From Thiomicrorhabdus sediminis (GTDB lineage: Bacteria > Pseudomonadota > Gammaproteobacteria > Thiomicrospirales > Thiomicrospiraceae), in NCBI RefSeq assembly GCF_005885815.1, contig NZ_CP040602.1:511630-575629 (forward strand): a stretch of 64,000 nt of DNA. The letters are read 5' to 3'. The stretch's first letter is position 1; each line of letters opens with the position of its first letter. This document shows, piece by piece, positions 27,420-36,758 of the stretch. A model generated the notes under the pieces. It searched no databases. It saw only the letters and a list, made by a program, of their open reading frames with translations, and had not been told where the DNA came from. A program made the translations under genes and the position numbers.

Positions 27420-28015
27420 ATACTAAAAGAATTTTTGATTTGTGTCTGGTGTTGATAAGTTTGCCTGTAGTTTTGCCAGTGTTTGTTGGAATTGCTTTAT
27501 TAATTAGAGTTAAGATCGGCTCACCTGTGTTTTTTATTCAAACCCGACCTGGTTTGAATGCTAAGCCATTTAAAATGATTAAGTTTAGAAGTATGAGTGA
27601 TACCCGCGATGAGGCAGGGCAATTACTTCCTGATGATCAGCGATTGGGTAAATTTGGCCGTTTCTTGCGTTCTACTAGCCTCGATGAACTTCCAGAATTA
27701 ATAAATGTATTGAAAGGCGAAATGAGCTTGGTAGGCCCTAGGCCTCTACTTATGGAATACATTGATTTATATACCGAAGAGCAGGCAAGGCGGCATGATG
27801 CATTGCCAGGAATAACTGGTTGGGCTCAAGTAAATGGTAGAAATACTATTTCCTGGGAGGATAAATTTAAATTGGATGTTTGGTATGTAGATAATAGAAA
27901 CTTCTGGCTGGATTTGAAGATTCTTTTGATTACGATTAAGAAGGTTTTTGTTAGAGAAGGTGTATCTGCGCAGGGTGACGCGACTATGCCAAAATTCAAG
28001 GGTAGTAAGAAGTGA
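27416..28015 (+). CDS. pglC: PglC-like initiating phosphoglycosyltransferase
   Basis: This 199-residue monotopic enzyme has one re-entrant N-terminal membrane segment (RIFDLCLVLISLPVVLPVF). The catalytic bacterial sugar transferase domain shows PFKMIKFRSMSDT, LRSTSLDELPELINVLKGEMS, VGPRPLLMEY and LPGITGWAQVNGRNTISW. The Asp-Glu pair of SLDELPE is the catalytic dyad. PglC moves phospho-diNAcBac from UDP to undecaprenyl phosphate. Neighbours pglD, pglE and pglF support the same donor here. The window thus has two initiating enzymes, this one and the WcaJ type at 4278. Confidence 0.9.
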   Translation: MNTKRIFDLCLVLISLPVVLPVFVGIALLIRVKIGSPVFFIQTRPGLNAKPFKMIKFRSMSDTRDEAGQLLPDDQRLGKFGRFLRSTSLDELPELINVLKGEMSLVGPRPLLMEYIDLYTEEQARRHDALPGITGWAQVNGRNTISWEDKFKLDVWYVDNRNFWLDLKILLITIKKVFVREGVSAQGDATMPKFKGSKK

Positions 28016-28635
28016 AAAGCTTAGCTGTTTTGGGTGCGGGTGGTCATGGCGGCGTTGTAGCAGAAATTGCGGAACTTAATGGTTGGCAAGTCGTTTTTTT
28101 TGATGATTGCTATCCCTCACAAAGATCAGTGCATGAACAATGGCCTGTATTAGGAGATTATAAAGCGCTCTGTGCTGACATAGATAAATATTCAGGTTGC
28201 TTTGTTGCGATTGGTAATAACAAAGTTCGTCTTGAAAAACTCAATGGGTTAAGTGTGCTTGGAGCAAGGATCCCTGTACTTGTTCACCCGAATTCGGTGA
28301 TTAGCAAATATTCTTCTATTGAAGACGGTTCAGTTGTTATGGCAAACGCAGTAGTTAACCCTTTTGTACAAATAGGTAAGGGTTGCATTGTTAATACTGC
28401 CGCTACGATTGACCATGATTGTGTTATTTCTGATGGTGTTCATCTGAGTCCAGGGGTTCATCTTGCTGGTGCTGCACAAGTTGGCATGCATTCTTGGATT
28501 GGTATTGGAGCATCGGTTAGACATGATGTGCGGCTAGGTGATAGTGTAATTGTTGGGGCTGGTGCTGCAGTTGTTAAAGATATTCAGGATGAACAAACCG
28601 TTGTAGGCGTTCCTGCAAAGAATATTGAAAATTAA
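28012..28635 (+). CDS. pglD: PglD-like UDP-amino-sugar N-acetyltransferase
   Basis: The 207-residue protein has an N-terminal Rossmann-like domain (LAVLGAGGHGGVVAEIAEL) and a left-handed beta-helix C-terminus. Hexapeptide repeats include MANAVVNPFVQIGKG, NTAATIDHDCVISDGVHLSPG and IGIGASVRHDVRLGDSV. The His of NTAATIDHDC matches the catalytic His of PglD. It should N-acetylate the 4-amino group of the UDP-sugar made by the PglE-like enzyme. It starts with GTG overlapping the pglC-like stop (GTGA at 28012-28015). Confidence 0.9.
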   Translation: MKSLAVLGAGGHGGVVAEIAELNGWQVVFFDDCYPSQRSVHEQWPVLGDYKALCADIDKYSGCFVAIGNNKVRLEKLNGLSVLGARIPVLVHPNSVISKYSSIEDGSVVMANAVVNPFVQIGKGCIVNTAATIDHDCVISDGVHLSPGVHLAGAAQVGMHSWIGIGASVRHDVRLGDSVIVGAGAAVVKDIQDEQTVVGVPAKNIEN

Positions 28636-28647
28636 TTTTTGGTTTAA

Positions 28648-29829
28648 ATGATGTTAAATACGCAATTCTCTCCTTGGCCCTCTTATACTCAGGAAGAGGC
28701 TGATGCTGTCCAGAAGGTTTTATTATCAAATAAAGTTAACTATTGGACTGGAAATGAGTGCCGTGAGTTTGAAAAAGAATTTGCCGGTTGGTGTGGTACA
28801 GAATATGCCGTAGCTGTTGCTAATGGAACCGTTGCTTTAGACTTGGCGTTGATTGCTTTGAAGGTAGGTGTAGGTGATGAGGTCATCGTGACTTCACGTA
28901 CTTTTTTGGCATCGGTATCATCGATAGTTAATTCTGGAGCGACCCCCATTTTTGCTGATGTGTCTGCCGATTCTCAAAATATTACTCCTGATTCAGTTCG
29001 AAAAGTTATTTCATCTAAAACCAAGGCTATTATTTGTGTTCATTTAGCAGGTTGGCCATGTGACATGGATGGTATGCTTGAGATTGCTAATGAGTTTGGT
29101 TTATATGTCATTGAAGATTGTGCTCAAGCTCATGGTGCAAAATATAAGGGAAGGTCTGTTGGTTCGATAGGGCATATTGGTGCTTGGAGTTTTTGCCAGG
29201 ATAAAATCATGACCACTGGTGGAGAAGGTGGAATGGTCACGACAAATGATGAATCTTTATGGAAAAAAATGTGGGCTTACAAAGACCATGGGAAATCTTG
29301 GGAAGCGATTTATGAGCGTAAGCATCCTCCAGGTTTTCGATGGATACACGAGTCATTCGGAACAAATTGGCGAATGACTGAAATGCAGGCCGTATTGGGG
29401 CGTATCCAGCTTAAGAGAATGCCTGATTGGAATCAAAGGCGTCTTAGTTATGCAAACCAGATATGGCACACATCAAGTAAATTAAAAGGTCTACGCGTTC
29501 CTATTGTTCCACATGAGATCGAACATGCCGCTTATAAATGTTATGTTTTCGTTGACCCAGTGAATCTCAATGAAGGCTGGAATCGCGATAGAATAATGAA
29601 CGAGATTGCACAACACGGTGTTCCTTGTTATTCAGGTTCGTGTTCTGAGGTTTACCTAGAAGCAGCATTTGATGAAACCGGTCTTAGACCTGAAAAACCG
29701 TTACCAAACGCAAAAGAGCTTGGCGAAACTTCTTTAATGTTTCTAGTACACCCAACTTTAACAAATCAAGAAATTGATAAAACCTGTGAGACTCTGACTA
29801 TGGTTATGCAGAAAGCGCAAAAATCGTGA
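28648..29829 (+). CDS. pglE: PglE-like UDP-4-keto sugar aminotransferase (DegT family)
   Basis: This PLP-dependent aminotransferase of 393 residues should add the 4-amino group to UDP-4-keto-6-deoxy-GlcNAc. It shows YWTGNECREFEKEFAGWCG, AVAVANGTVALDLALIAL and EDCAQAHGAKYKGRSVGSIG. The PLP Lys lies in WSFCQDKIMTTGGEGGMV near residue 190, and a Gly-rich end of the active site follows. It is followed by a 50-bp gap before the pglF-like gene. Confidence 0.9.
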   Translation: MMLNTQFSPWPSYTQEEADAVQKVLLSNKVNYWTGNECREFEKEFAGWCGTEYAVAVANGTVALDLALIALKVGVGDEVIVTSRTFLASVSSIVNSGATPIFADVSADSQNITPDSVRKVISSKTKAIICVHLAGWPCDMDGMLEIANEFGLYVIEDCAQAHGAKYKGRSVGSIGHIGAWSFCQDKIMTTGGEGGMVTTNDESLWKKMWAYKDHGKSWEAIYERKHPPGFRWIHESFGTNWRMTEMQAVLGRIQLKRMPDWNQRRLSYANQIWHTSSKLKGLRVPIVPHEIEHAAYKCYVFVDPVNLNEGWNRDRIMNEIAQHGVPCYSGSCSEVYLEAAFDETGLRPEKPLPNAKELGETSLMFLVHPTLTNQEIDKTCETLTMVMQKAQKS

Positions 29830-29850
29830 TTTAATGGAGGTAAACTTTTT

Positions 29851-29883
29851 ATGTTTTATTTATATACTGGTAATTTAATTTGA
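29851..29883 (+). CDS. 10-codon leader ORF upstream of the pglF-like gene
   Basis: A consensus GGAGG (29836-29840) precedes ATG 29851, which opens a 10-codon frame ending at TGA 29881-29883. That stop overlaps the TTG start of the pglF-like gene at 29880. The pglF frame has no ribosome-binding site or ATG of its own near the start, so ribosomes finishing this leader may re-initiate there. It could also be chance. Confidence 0.4.
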   Translation: MFYLYTGNLI

Positions 29884-31760
29884 TCTCTTGGTTACTCTCA
29901 GCCGCGCGCTGGCAAAAAAGACTGATTTCAGTAACAGTTGATGTTTTGGCATTATCGTTAATAAGCTTGATTGCGATTTGGCTTCGTTTGGGAAGTTTTG
30001 AGGTTGACTATGCTTACTATGCGTCAGCTGTTGTTTTATTGCCAGTAATCTTTATTCCAGTTTTTATTAAATTTGAACTCTATCGAGCCGTAGTAAGATA
30101 TATAAGCTACCGTTTTATTATGACGGTCTTCCTTGCGGTATCTGTTGCATTTGTTCTTTGGTCAACACTGATTTTTTTATTGGATATGCCTTATCCGCGG
30201 TCGGCATTAATTATTGCTTGGTTTGTAGTTCTTGTATATACCAGCGGTTCGCGTTTAATTGCACGTTGGTTATTGCTCAATATTGCCGGAGTGAATGTTG
30301 AATCAGAGCCTGTTATTATTTTTGGTGCTGGCCAGTCTGGTCGCCAGTTAATGCAAGCATTATCAGGTGTAACCAATAAACGAGTCGTTGCTTTTATAGA
30401 TGATAATTCACATCTGCATAATCAGAAAATTGGTTCACTAAAAGTATATAGCCGTGATGATTTAGTTCAATTAATTGAAAAATTTCAAGTCAAAGAGCTT
30501 TTACTGGCGATACCGAGTTTGAAAACAAGGCAGCGTAAAGAGTTATTGAATTGGTTGACGAGCTTTTCAGTTAAGATCTCCACCGTCCCGAGTTTTGATG
30601 AAATTATGAGTGGGAAGTTGTCATCCTCCGATGTGAGAGATGTCAATATAGATGATTTATTAGGACGAGAACCCGTATTGCCAAATGATACTCTTCTTCA
30701 TCAATGCATTGAGAGTAAAAATATTTTGATTACTGGAGGTGGTGGATCCATCGGCTCAGAGTTGTGTCGTCAAATTATTGGTTTAAATCCCCGAAAAGTA
30801 GTAGTGTTCGAATTGAATGAGTTTTCTCTATATGCCATAGAACAAGAACTTAACGCATTGAAATTCGAGTTAAACCTAAGTGTGGAGCTTTTTTTTGTAT
30901 TGGGGGATATTAAGCAGTCGGCCAAAATTAAAAAGGTTATAGAGTTTTATTCTATAGACACAATTTATCATGCCGCCGCCTACAAACATGTGCCTATTGT
31001 TGAGCATAATATTGCAGAAGGTATTGAAAATAATGCATTCGGGACATTTATTGTTGCAAAGGCTGCGGCTGAGCTGGGCGTTAAAAATTTTGTACTGATT
31101 TCTACCGATAAGGCTGTTAGGCCCACCAATTTTATGGGGGCTAGTAAAAGAATGGCCGAATTGGCATTACAAGCACTCCAGCAAGAGTATAGTGATGTTC
31201 GCTTTGTAATGGTTCGCTTTGGAAACGTTCTGGGTTCATCGGGTTCTGTTATCCCGCTTTTTAAGAAACAGATAGCTGAAGGTGGGCCAGTTACTGTTAC
31301 CCATCCTGAGATTACACGTTTTTTTATGACAATTCCTGAAGCTGCTTCTTTAGTCATACAGGCTGGTTCCATGGGCAGTGGTGGAGATGTATTTGTTTTA
31401 GATATGGGGGAGCCTGTAAAAATTGCAGATTTAGCTAAAAAACTTATCAAACTTTCTGGATTCCAATCTTATGAAGACGATGGGATCGGTGAAATAGAGA
31501 TTGTTTATACTGGATTGCGTCCAGGTGAGAAACTTTATGAGGAATTGCTAATTGGGGATAATGTGAGCGGAACTCAACATCCTAGAATTATGAGAGCCAA
31601 TGAATATTCAATGAGTTTAAATGAGTTTGAATCAAAGTTAAATAATATTAGGCAGCTTCTACAGGAAGGTGGGTATGAAGGTTTGAGGGAAGCCGTTCAA
31701 TCCATGGTAGAAGGTTTTAATCATTATTCTGAAATTGTAGATTATTTAAAGAAGGCTTAG
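29880..31760 (+). CDS. pglF: PglF/WbpM-like UDP-GlcNAc C4/C6 dehydratase, membrane-bound
   Basis: This 626-residue enzyme makes UDP-4-keto-6-deoxy-sugars from UDP-GlcNAc. The N-terminal part has four membrane helices, followed by a Rossmann-like domain (VIIFGAGQSGRQLMQAL near residue 142). The catalytic SDR domain starts at ILITGGGGSIGSELCRQI near residue 282 and contains TIYHAAAYKHVPIVE, LISTDKAVRPTNFMGASKR and VRFGNVLGSSGSVIPLF. TTG 29880 gives the N-terminus expected for the family. Working with PglE, PglD and PglC it should provide a diNAcBac-type initiating sugar. It is the last gene before the terminator at 31883. Confidence 0.9.
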   Translation: MISWLLSAARWQKRLISVTVDVLALSLISLIAIWLRLGSFEVDYAYYASAVVLLPVIFIPVFIKFELYRAVVRYISYRFIMTVFLAVSVAFVLWSTLIFLLDMPYPRSALIIAWFVVLVYTSGSRLIARWLLLNIAGVNVESEPVIIFGAGQSGRQLMQALSGVTNKRVVAFIDDNSHLHNQKIGSLKVYSRDDLVQLIEKFQVKELLLAIPSLKTRQRKELLNWLTSFSVKISTVPSFDEIMSGKLSSSDVRDVNIDDLLGREPVLPNDTLLHQCIESKNILITGGGGSIGSELCRQIIGLNPRKVVVFELNEFSLYAIEQELNALKFELNLSVELFFVLGDIKQSAKIKKVIEFYSIDTIYHAAAYKHVPIVEHNIAEGIENNAFGTFIVAKAAAELGVKNFVLISTDKAVRPTNFMGASKRMAELALQALQQEYSDVRFVMVRFGNVLGSSGSVIPLFKKQIAEGGPVTVTHPEITRFFMTIPEAASLVIQAGSMGSGGDVFVLDMGEPVKIADLAKKLIKLSGFQSYEDDGIGEIEIVYTGLRPGEKLYEELLIGDNVSGTQHPRIMRANEYSMSLNEFESKLNNIRQLLQEGGYEGLREAVQSMVEGFNHYSEIVDYLKKA

Positions 31761-31882
31761 CTACTTCAATATTGTCTTTTTCAATTTCGAATATATAAGT
31801 AATTAATAAAATTAAAATTATTGTTGATCAATGTTAAATAATTTTGATTATTAATTATACGTACTTGAGTGTTATCCTTTTG

Positions 31883-31920
31883 AAAGCCTTATGATTTTTC
31901 ATAAGGCTTTTTGTTTTTTT
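31883..31920 (+). terminator. strong Rho-independent terminator closing the polysaccharide locus
   Basis: AAAGCCTTATGA (31883-31894) and TCATAAGGCTTT (31899-31910) form a perfect 12-bp stem with a TTTT loop, followed by TTGTTTTTTT. It separates the pglF-like gene from the comEA-like gene. Confidence 0.92.
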
Positions 31921-31938
31921 ACTTATGGAGAGATAACA

Positions 31939-32199
31939 ATGAAAAGTATCAGATCGTTATTAACTGCTTTAGCGTTGAGTATATTAAGTTTTCAAGCCGC
32001 TGCTTCACCGGTGAATGTCAATACTGCCAGTGTGGAGGAGATTTCTTCGGCATTAAAAGGTATTGGTCCGGCCAAAGCTCAGGCGATTAGTGATTTTTGC
32101 CAGCAGAAAAAATGCACTACAGCCGAAGACTTGTTGCAAGTTAAAGGAATTGGTGAGAAAACCCTTGCCAAAATTTCTGCCGATTTACAGTTTGAATAA
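31939..32199 (+). CDS. comEA: ComEA-like helix-hairpin-helix DNA-binding protein, exported
   Basis: The 86-residue protein has a signal peptide ending near AAA-SPV, then a tandem helix-hairpin-helix domain with VNVNTASVEEI, KGIGPAKAQAI and KGIGEKTLAKI. Gram-negative ComEA proteins are small periplasmic DNA-binding proteins that pull transforming DNA across the outer membrane. I start at ATG 31939, which follows GGAGAG near 31926. The frame extending to 31891 runs through the terminator. It is followed 15 bp later by a periplasmic DNA ligase gene. Confidence 0.88.
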   Translation: MKSIRSLLTALALSILSFQAAASPVNVNTASVEEISSALKGIGPAKAQAISDFCQQKKCTTAEDLLQVKGIGEKTLAKISADLQFE

Positions 32200-32214
32200 A
32201 TATGTGATATTGAT

Positions 32215-33093
32215 ATGAAACGCATAATGATAAGCCTAGTCTTCGTACTAGGCTTTTTTGTTTCTGGCATAGCGAATTCCGCGCCTCAGCTGTTGTTATT
32301 GCAACAGTGGGAGGGTTTCAATCGCAGCCAGGATATCAAAGGTTGGCTGGTCAGTGAAAAGCTTGATGGTGTCAGAGCTTATTGGGATGGCAAAAACTTG
32401 CTTTCCAGGCAAGGTCATAAAATCAATGCTCCAGAATGGTTTATAGAAGGGCTGCCCGCTTTTGAATTGGATGGTGAGCTTTGGATTGGGCGTAACATGT
32501 TTGCAGAAACCTTTTCGATTGTCAGTCAATATGTGCCTGATAAGCGATGGCAGAAGGTTGGTTATTATATTTTTGAAGTACCAAATCAAGCAGGCTGCTT
32601 ATTAGAGCGACTTCAAGTGCTTAGGGATTATTTACATGAACGCCCGCTTCATCATGTTCATCTTATCGAGCAAAAACCTGTTGCAAATAGAGAAGAACTG
32701 GAAGGTTTATTGGCCAGCATGAGTTCTCAAGGTGCGGAAGGCTTGGTGATCAGAAAAGCCGACGAACCTTATCAAACAGGACGCTCAAACACGGCGTTGA
32801 AATTAAAGCTTAAACAGGACGCAGAGTGTGAAGTGGTTGGTTATACCTCGGGCAAAGGTAAGTATATCAATCAGGTTGGGGCTTTAAAGTGTCGCTTACT
32901 GGCAGAACAAATCCAACGGTTATTTCCAGATTTAACGATCGATACCGTGATTAAAATCGGCAGTGGGCTAACGGATTGTTTGCGGGCGCAGCCGCCCGTA
33001 ATTGGCAGTAGAATTCAATTTGAATATTCGGGCCTGACTAAAAACGGTTTGCCGCGCTTTCCGGTATTTAAGGGTGTGGATAAACGTTTATAG
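32215..33093 (+). CDS. periplasmic ATP-dependent DNA ligase (LigE-type)
   Basis: The 292-residue protein has a signal peptide ending at NSA-PQL and a minimal ATP-dependent ligase core. Nucleotidyl-transfer motif I is EKLDGVRAYW with Lys49 as the probable adenylated residue. Motif III is LDGELWIG, motif IV is AEGLVIRK and motif V is ALKLKL. An OB-fold domain follows, and no extra DNA-binding domain is present. Such exported ligases are common in proteobacteria and are thought to seal nicks in DNA outside the cytoplasm. Adjacency to comEA suggests repair of DNA during uptake. Confidence 0.9.
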   Translation: MKRIMISLVFVLGFFVSGIANSAPQLLLLQQWEGFNRSQDIKGWLVSEKLDGVRAYWDGKNLLSRQGHKINAPEWFIEGLPAFELDGELWIGRNMFAETFSIVSQYVPDKRWQKVGYYIFEVPNQAGCLLERLQVLRDYLHERPLHHVHLIEQKPVANREELEGLLASMSSQGAEGLVIRKADEPYQTGRSNTALKLKLKQDAECEVVGYTSGKGKYINQVGALKCRLLAEQIQRLFPDLTIDTVIKIGSGLTDCLRAQPPVIGSRIQFEYSGLTKNGLPRFPVFKGVDKRL

Positions 33094-33108
33094 GCGAAAG
33101 CTAGATAT

Positions 33109-33132
33109 AAAAAAGCCTGCAATTGCAGGCTT
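33109..33132 (-). terminator. terminator for the aspartate aminotransferase gene
   Basis: AAGCCTGCAATTGCAGGCTT (33113-33132) is a perfect palindrome. Read on the minus strand it is followed by a T run (TTTTTTATAT), placing it just after the aminotransferase stop at 33157. It also lies after the plus-strand ligase. Confidence 0.85.
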
Positions 33133-33156
33133 GGCATAAAGGCTCTTTACAGAGGA

Positions 33157-34338
33157 TTAAGCTTTCATAAAGGCTTCAAAACGATCCAGTGCCTTAACCA
33201 GGTTTTCCATGCTGGTGGCAAAAGAAATACGCATATAACCATCGGCACCAAACGCCGAACCCGGTACCGCTGCGACCAGTTGCTCTTCTAATAACGCAGC
33301 AACAAAATCGGTATCGGTGTTGTAACCTTTGATTGTCATCGCTTCACGGATATCCATAAATGAATAGAAAGCACCGCTTGCCTTGATGCATTTGAAGCCC
33401 GGCAGATTGTTGATTCTTTCCACCACATATTCGTGGCGTTTTTTGAATTCAACCAGCATTACTTGAATGCAGTCTTGAGAACCGTTTAAGGCTTCGACCG
33501 ATGCCGCCTGTGAAACTGAGCAAGGGTTTGAAGTACTTTGTGACTGAACCTTACGCATACCGGCGATTAGCTCGGCAGGGCCACCAGCATAACCGATACG
33601 CCAGCCTGTCATCGAATAGGCTTTAGATACGCCGTTCATCACCACTGTACGGTCATAGAGTTCTGGGGATACTTCTAAAATATTGGTGAAGCCGGTGTCA
33701 TCCAGCATGATGTGTTCATACATATCATCAGAGGCGATCACAATATTTGGATACTTCGCTAACATGTCACCAATCGCTTTGAGCTCATCGGCGGTATAAA
33801 CCGCACCGGTAGGATTGGACGGGCTGTTTAGCACCAGTAAACGGGTCTTGTCGCTAATGGCTGCTTCAATCTGTTCTGCCGTGACTTTAAAGCCTTGTTC
33901 GATACCGGCCTCGATAACTATCGGTTCGCCACCTGCCAATAACACCATATCCGGATAAGAGACCCAGTAGGGTGCTGGAATAATGACCTCGTCACCATCG
34001 TTTAGAAACGCCTGGCAAAGGTTGTAAAAACTCTGTTTACCTCCGGATGAAACCAGAATCTGGTTCATTTCATAATCGATGCCGTTATCACGTTTGAATT
34101 TGGCCTGAATTGCTTCTTTTAAATCTGCGGTACCGTCAACGGCCGTATAACGTGTTTCGCCGTTTTTAATGGCTTCAATGGCCGCGTTTTTAATATGGTC
34201 CGGAGTGTCAAAGTCTGGTTCACCGGCACCGAGGCTGATAATGTCTTTGCCTGCGCGCTTCAGTTCTTGAGCTTTTGCGGTGATTACGAGAGTAAGAGAA
34301 GGTTTAACACGATTGACACGGTCAGATAGGTTGGCCAT
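33157..34338 (-). CDS. aspC: aspartate aminotransferase (class I, PLP-dependent)
   Basis: This cytoplasmic enzyme of 393 residues exchanges amino groups between aspartate and 2-oxoglutarate. Signatures are SLGAGEPDFDTPDHI, the aromatic stacking site in PAPYWVSYPDMV, NSPSNPTGAVY and the Schiff-base Lys239 in NGVSKAYSMTGWRIGYAGG. It falls in the type I-gamma group found in many proteobacteria. A GGAGAA site lies before the ATG. It diverges from uvrB with a 190-bp gap. Confidence 0.92.
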   Translation of the reverse strand: MANLSDRVNRVKPSLTLVITAKAQELKRAGKDIISLGAGEPDFDTPDHIKNAAIEAIKNGETRYTAVDGTADLKEAIQAKFKRDNGIDYEMNQILVSSGGKQSFYNLCQAFLNDGDEVIIPAPYWVSYPDMVLLAGGEPIVIEAGIEQGFKVTAEQIEAAISDKTRLLVLNSPSNPTGAVYTADELKAIGDMLAKYPNIVIASDDMYEHIMLDDTGFTNILEVSPELYDRTVVMNGVSKAYSMTGWRIGYAGGPAELIAGMRKVQSQSTSNPCSVSQAASVEALNGSQDCIQVMLVEFKKRHEYVVERINNLPGFKCIKASGAFYSFMDIREAMTIKGYNTDTDFVAALLEEQLVAAVPGSAFGADGYMRISFATSMENLVKALDRFEAFMKA

Positions 34339-34528
34339 TGAATGATTTTCTCCACGATGCTTGAACAGGTATAATAATAGGCTGCCTAATCAGTTTTTTA
34401 TAGGTTTGCCGATAAAGGATGGCATTGGCATATCCCTAGTCCATCAATTAAAGCAAGTTTCGCTTCATTCTACTGGATTTTAAGGTTTTTTAGAATCAAA
34501 AAGTACAACAAAACGCTAAGGAAAAATC

Positions 34529-36559
34529 GTGTCGAAAGCATTTGAACTCGTTTCGCAATATCAGCCTAATGGAGACCAGCCGACCGCAATTGCCAAATTG
34601 GTGGAAGGAATTGAAAACGGGGAAGCTTATCAAACGCTTTTAGGGGTCACCGGTTCTGGTAAAACCTTCACGGTGGCGAATGTGGTCAAAACGATTCAGC
34701 GGCCTACCATTATCCTCGCCCACAATAAAACCTTGGCGGCTCAGCTTTATGGCGAGATGAAAGGCTTTTTTCCTAATAATGCAGTGGAATATTTTGTCTC
34801 CTATTACGATTACTATCAACCAGAAGCCTATGTACCGGCTTCGGATACCTATATCGCCAAGGATTCATCGGTCAATGAACAGATCGAGCAGCTGCGATTG
34901 TCCGCCACCAAAGCATTGCTGGAGCGTGAGGATGTGATTCTGATCGCCACGGTATCGGCGATTTACGGTTTGGGTGATCCGGAAATGTATTTGAAGATGA
35001 TCCTTCAGGTGCGCTTGGGCGATACCATCAGTCAGCGAGATATTTTGGCTCGTTTGACTTCGATGCAATACACCCGCAATGATGTCGAACTGTGGCGCGG
35101 TACTTTTCGAGTGCGCGGTGATGTGATTGATATTTTCCCGGCGGAAGCCGAAGAGTATGCGGTACGTATCGAATTATTCGATGACGAGGTCGAAAATATC
35201 GGCTGGTTTGATCCTTTAACCGGCGAGATCATTGCCAAGGTGACTCGTGTCACGGTCTATCCTAAATCGCATTATGTAACACCTAGGGAACGCACCTTGC
35301 AGGTGGTCGAACAGGTTAAGGTGGATTTGAAAGAGCGTTTGGAACAGTTACGTTCGATGAATAAGCTGGTTGAGGCGCAGCGCCTTGAAGAGCGCACCAA
35401 GCTTGATATCGAAATGATGGTTGAGCTCGGATACTGCACCGGCATCGAGAACTATTCACGCTATCTCTCCGGGCGCAATGCCGGGGAAGCGCCACCGACC
35501 TTAATGGACTATTTGCCAAAAAATGCGTTGATGGTGATTGATGAAAGCCATGTCACCATTCCGCAAATCGGCGGCATGTACAAAGGCGACCGCTCGCGTA
35601 AAGAGAATCTGGTGACTTACGGTTTCCGCCTGCCATCGGCGTTGGATAACCGTCCGATGAAGTTCGAAGAGTTCGAGCGCGCTATGCCGCAGACGATTTT
35701 TGTGTCGGCAACCCCCGGTAATTATGAAGCCGAGCATTGCCCGGAGATGATCGAGCAGGTGGTGCGTCCGACCGGCTTGTTGGATCCCGAATTGGAAGTC
35801 CGTCCGGCAACCACCCAGGTCGATGACCTGCTTGGTGAAATTCGTTTACGCGCCGAAAAGAATGAGCGCATTCTGGTTACTACCTTGACCAAACGTATGG
35901 CGGAGAATTTGACCGAGTATCTGGAGGATCATCAAGTGCGTGTGCGCTATATGCACTCGGATATCGATACAGTGGAGCGCATTGAGATTATCCGTGATTT
36001 GCGTTTAGGCGAGTTCGATGTGCTGGTGGGGATTAACCTGTTGCGAGAAGGGTTGGATATTCCAGAAGTGTCCCTGGTGGCGATTTTGGATGCGGATAAG
36101 GAAGGTTTTTTACGTTCCGAGCGTTCATTGATTCAGACCATTGGCCGTGCGGCGCGAAATGTTGAAGGTAAAGCGATTCTTTATGCCGACAAAATCACCA
36201 AGTCGATGAAAAAGGCCATTGATGAAACCGAGCGCCGTCGTGCCAAACAGATGCAGTACAATTTGGATCACGGCATTACCCCGCAAGGTTTGAACAAAAA
36301 GGTCAGCGATATTCTTGAAGGTTCTCCTTATAGCAGCAAATCATCACGTAAACAGTCTGCGACAAAAGCCGCTGAGAAAACACAGCAATATACGTCAACA
36401 CCGGAGATGACCCCGGCTCAGTTGGCAAGTCATATCAAGAAGTTGGAAAAACAGATGTATAAAGCGGCCAAGGATCTCGATTTTGAAGCCGCCGCGCAGC
36501 TTCGCGACGAGGTGAAAACCTTGAAAACTAATATGGTTGGCATTGGTGATTTAAGGTAG
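34529..36559 (+). CDS. uvrB: excinuclease ABC subunit B
   Basis: UvrB is the damage-verifying helicase-like subunit of nucleotide excision repair. The 676-residue protein has Walker A GVTGSGKT at residues 39-46. The beta-hairpin region [20 protein letters not shown] is intact. Further motifs are MVIDESHVT, the SATPGNYE motif, [26 protein letters not shown] across motif V and [10 protein letters not shown] for motif VI. The C-terminal UVR domain for UvrC/UvrA contact is at about 637-668. It starts with GTG after AAGGA. Codon use is clearly more GC-rich than in the polysaccharide locus. No obvious LexA box was seen. Confidence 0.97.
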   Translation: MSKAFELVSQYQPNGDQPTAIAKLVEGIENGEAYQTLLGVTGSGKTFTVANVVKTIQRPTIILAHNKTLAAQLYGEMKGFFPNNAVEYFVSYYDYYQPEAYVPASDTYIAKDSSVNEQIEQLRLSATKALLEREDVILIATVSAIYGLGDPEMYLKMILQVRLGDTISQRDILARLTSMQYTRNDVELWRGTFRVRGDVIDIFPAEAEEYAVRIELFDDEVENIGWFDPLTGEIIAKVTRVTVYPKSHYVTPRERTLQVVEQVKVDLKERLEQLRSMNKLVEAQRLEERTKLDIEMMVELGYCTGIENYSRYLSGRNAGEAPPTLMDYLPKNALMVIDESHVTIPQIGGMYKGDRSRKENLVTYGFRLPSALDNRPMKFEEFERAMPQTIFVSATPGNYEAEHCPEMIEQVVRPTGLLDPELEVRPATTQVDDLLGEIRLRAEKNERILVTTLTKRMAENLTEYLEDHQVRVRYMHSDIDTVERIEIIRDLRLGEFDVLVGINLLREGLDIPEVSLVAILDADKEGFLRSERSLIQTIGRAARNVEGKAILYADKITKSMKKAIDETERRRAKQMQYNLDHGITPQGLNKKVSDILEGSPYSSKSSRKQSATKAAEKTQQYTSTPEMTPAQLASHIKKLEKQMYKAAKDLDFEAAAQLRDEVKTLKTNMVGIGDLR

Positions 36560-36758
36560 AATAGCTGCCTGCGTGTTTTACGGATTAAACAAAATAAAAT
36601 ACGTATTTTTTATAGGTTGCTATGACAGGGTCATATTTTGTTAAGTCATTGAACTTAAATAAAATTGTTAGCAGTTGACAATTAACTCTAAATTCAGAGA
36701 TCGTACACTAAAAAAATCATTTAACTTTATGCTTTCATCCCCATCCCGTGTTTCCAGT

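Noticed and set aside
30980-31450. 156-residue minus-strand frame
   Set aside because: It lies wholly inside the catalytic domain of the pglF-like gene, whose conserved motifs are on the plus strand.
34339-34528. LexA-binding SOS box before uvrB
   Set aside because: No CTG-N10-CAG palindrome of good quality is visible in the gap.
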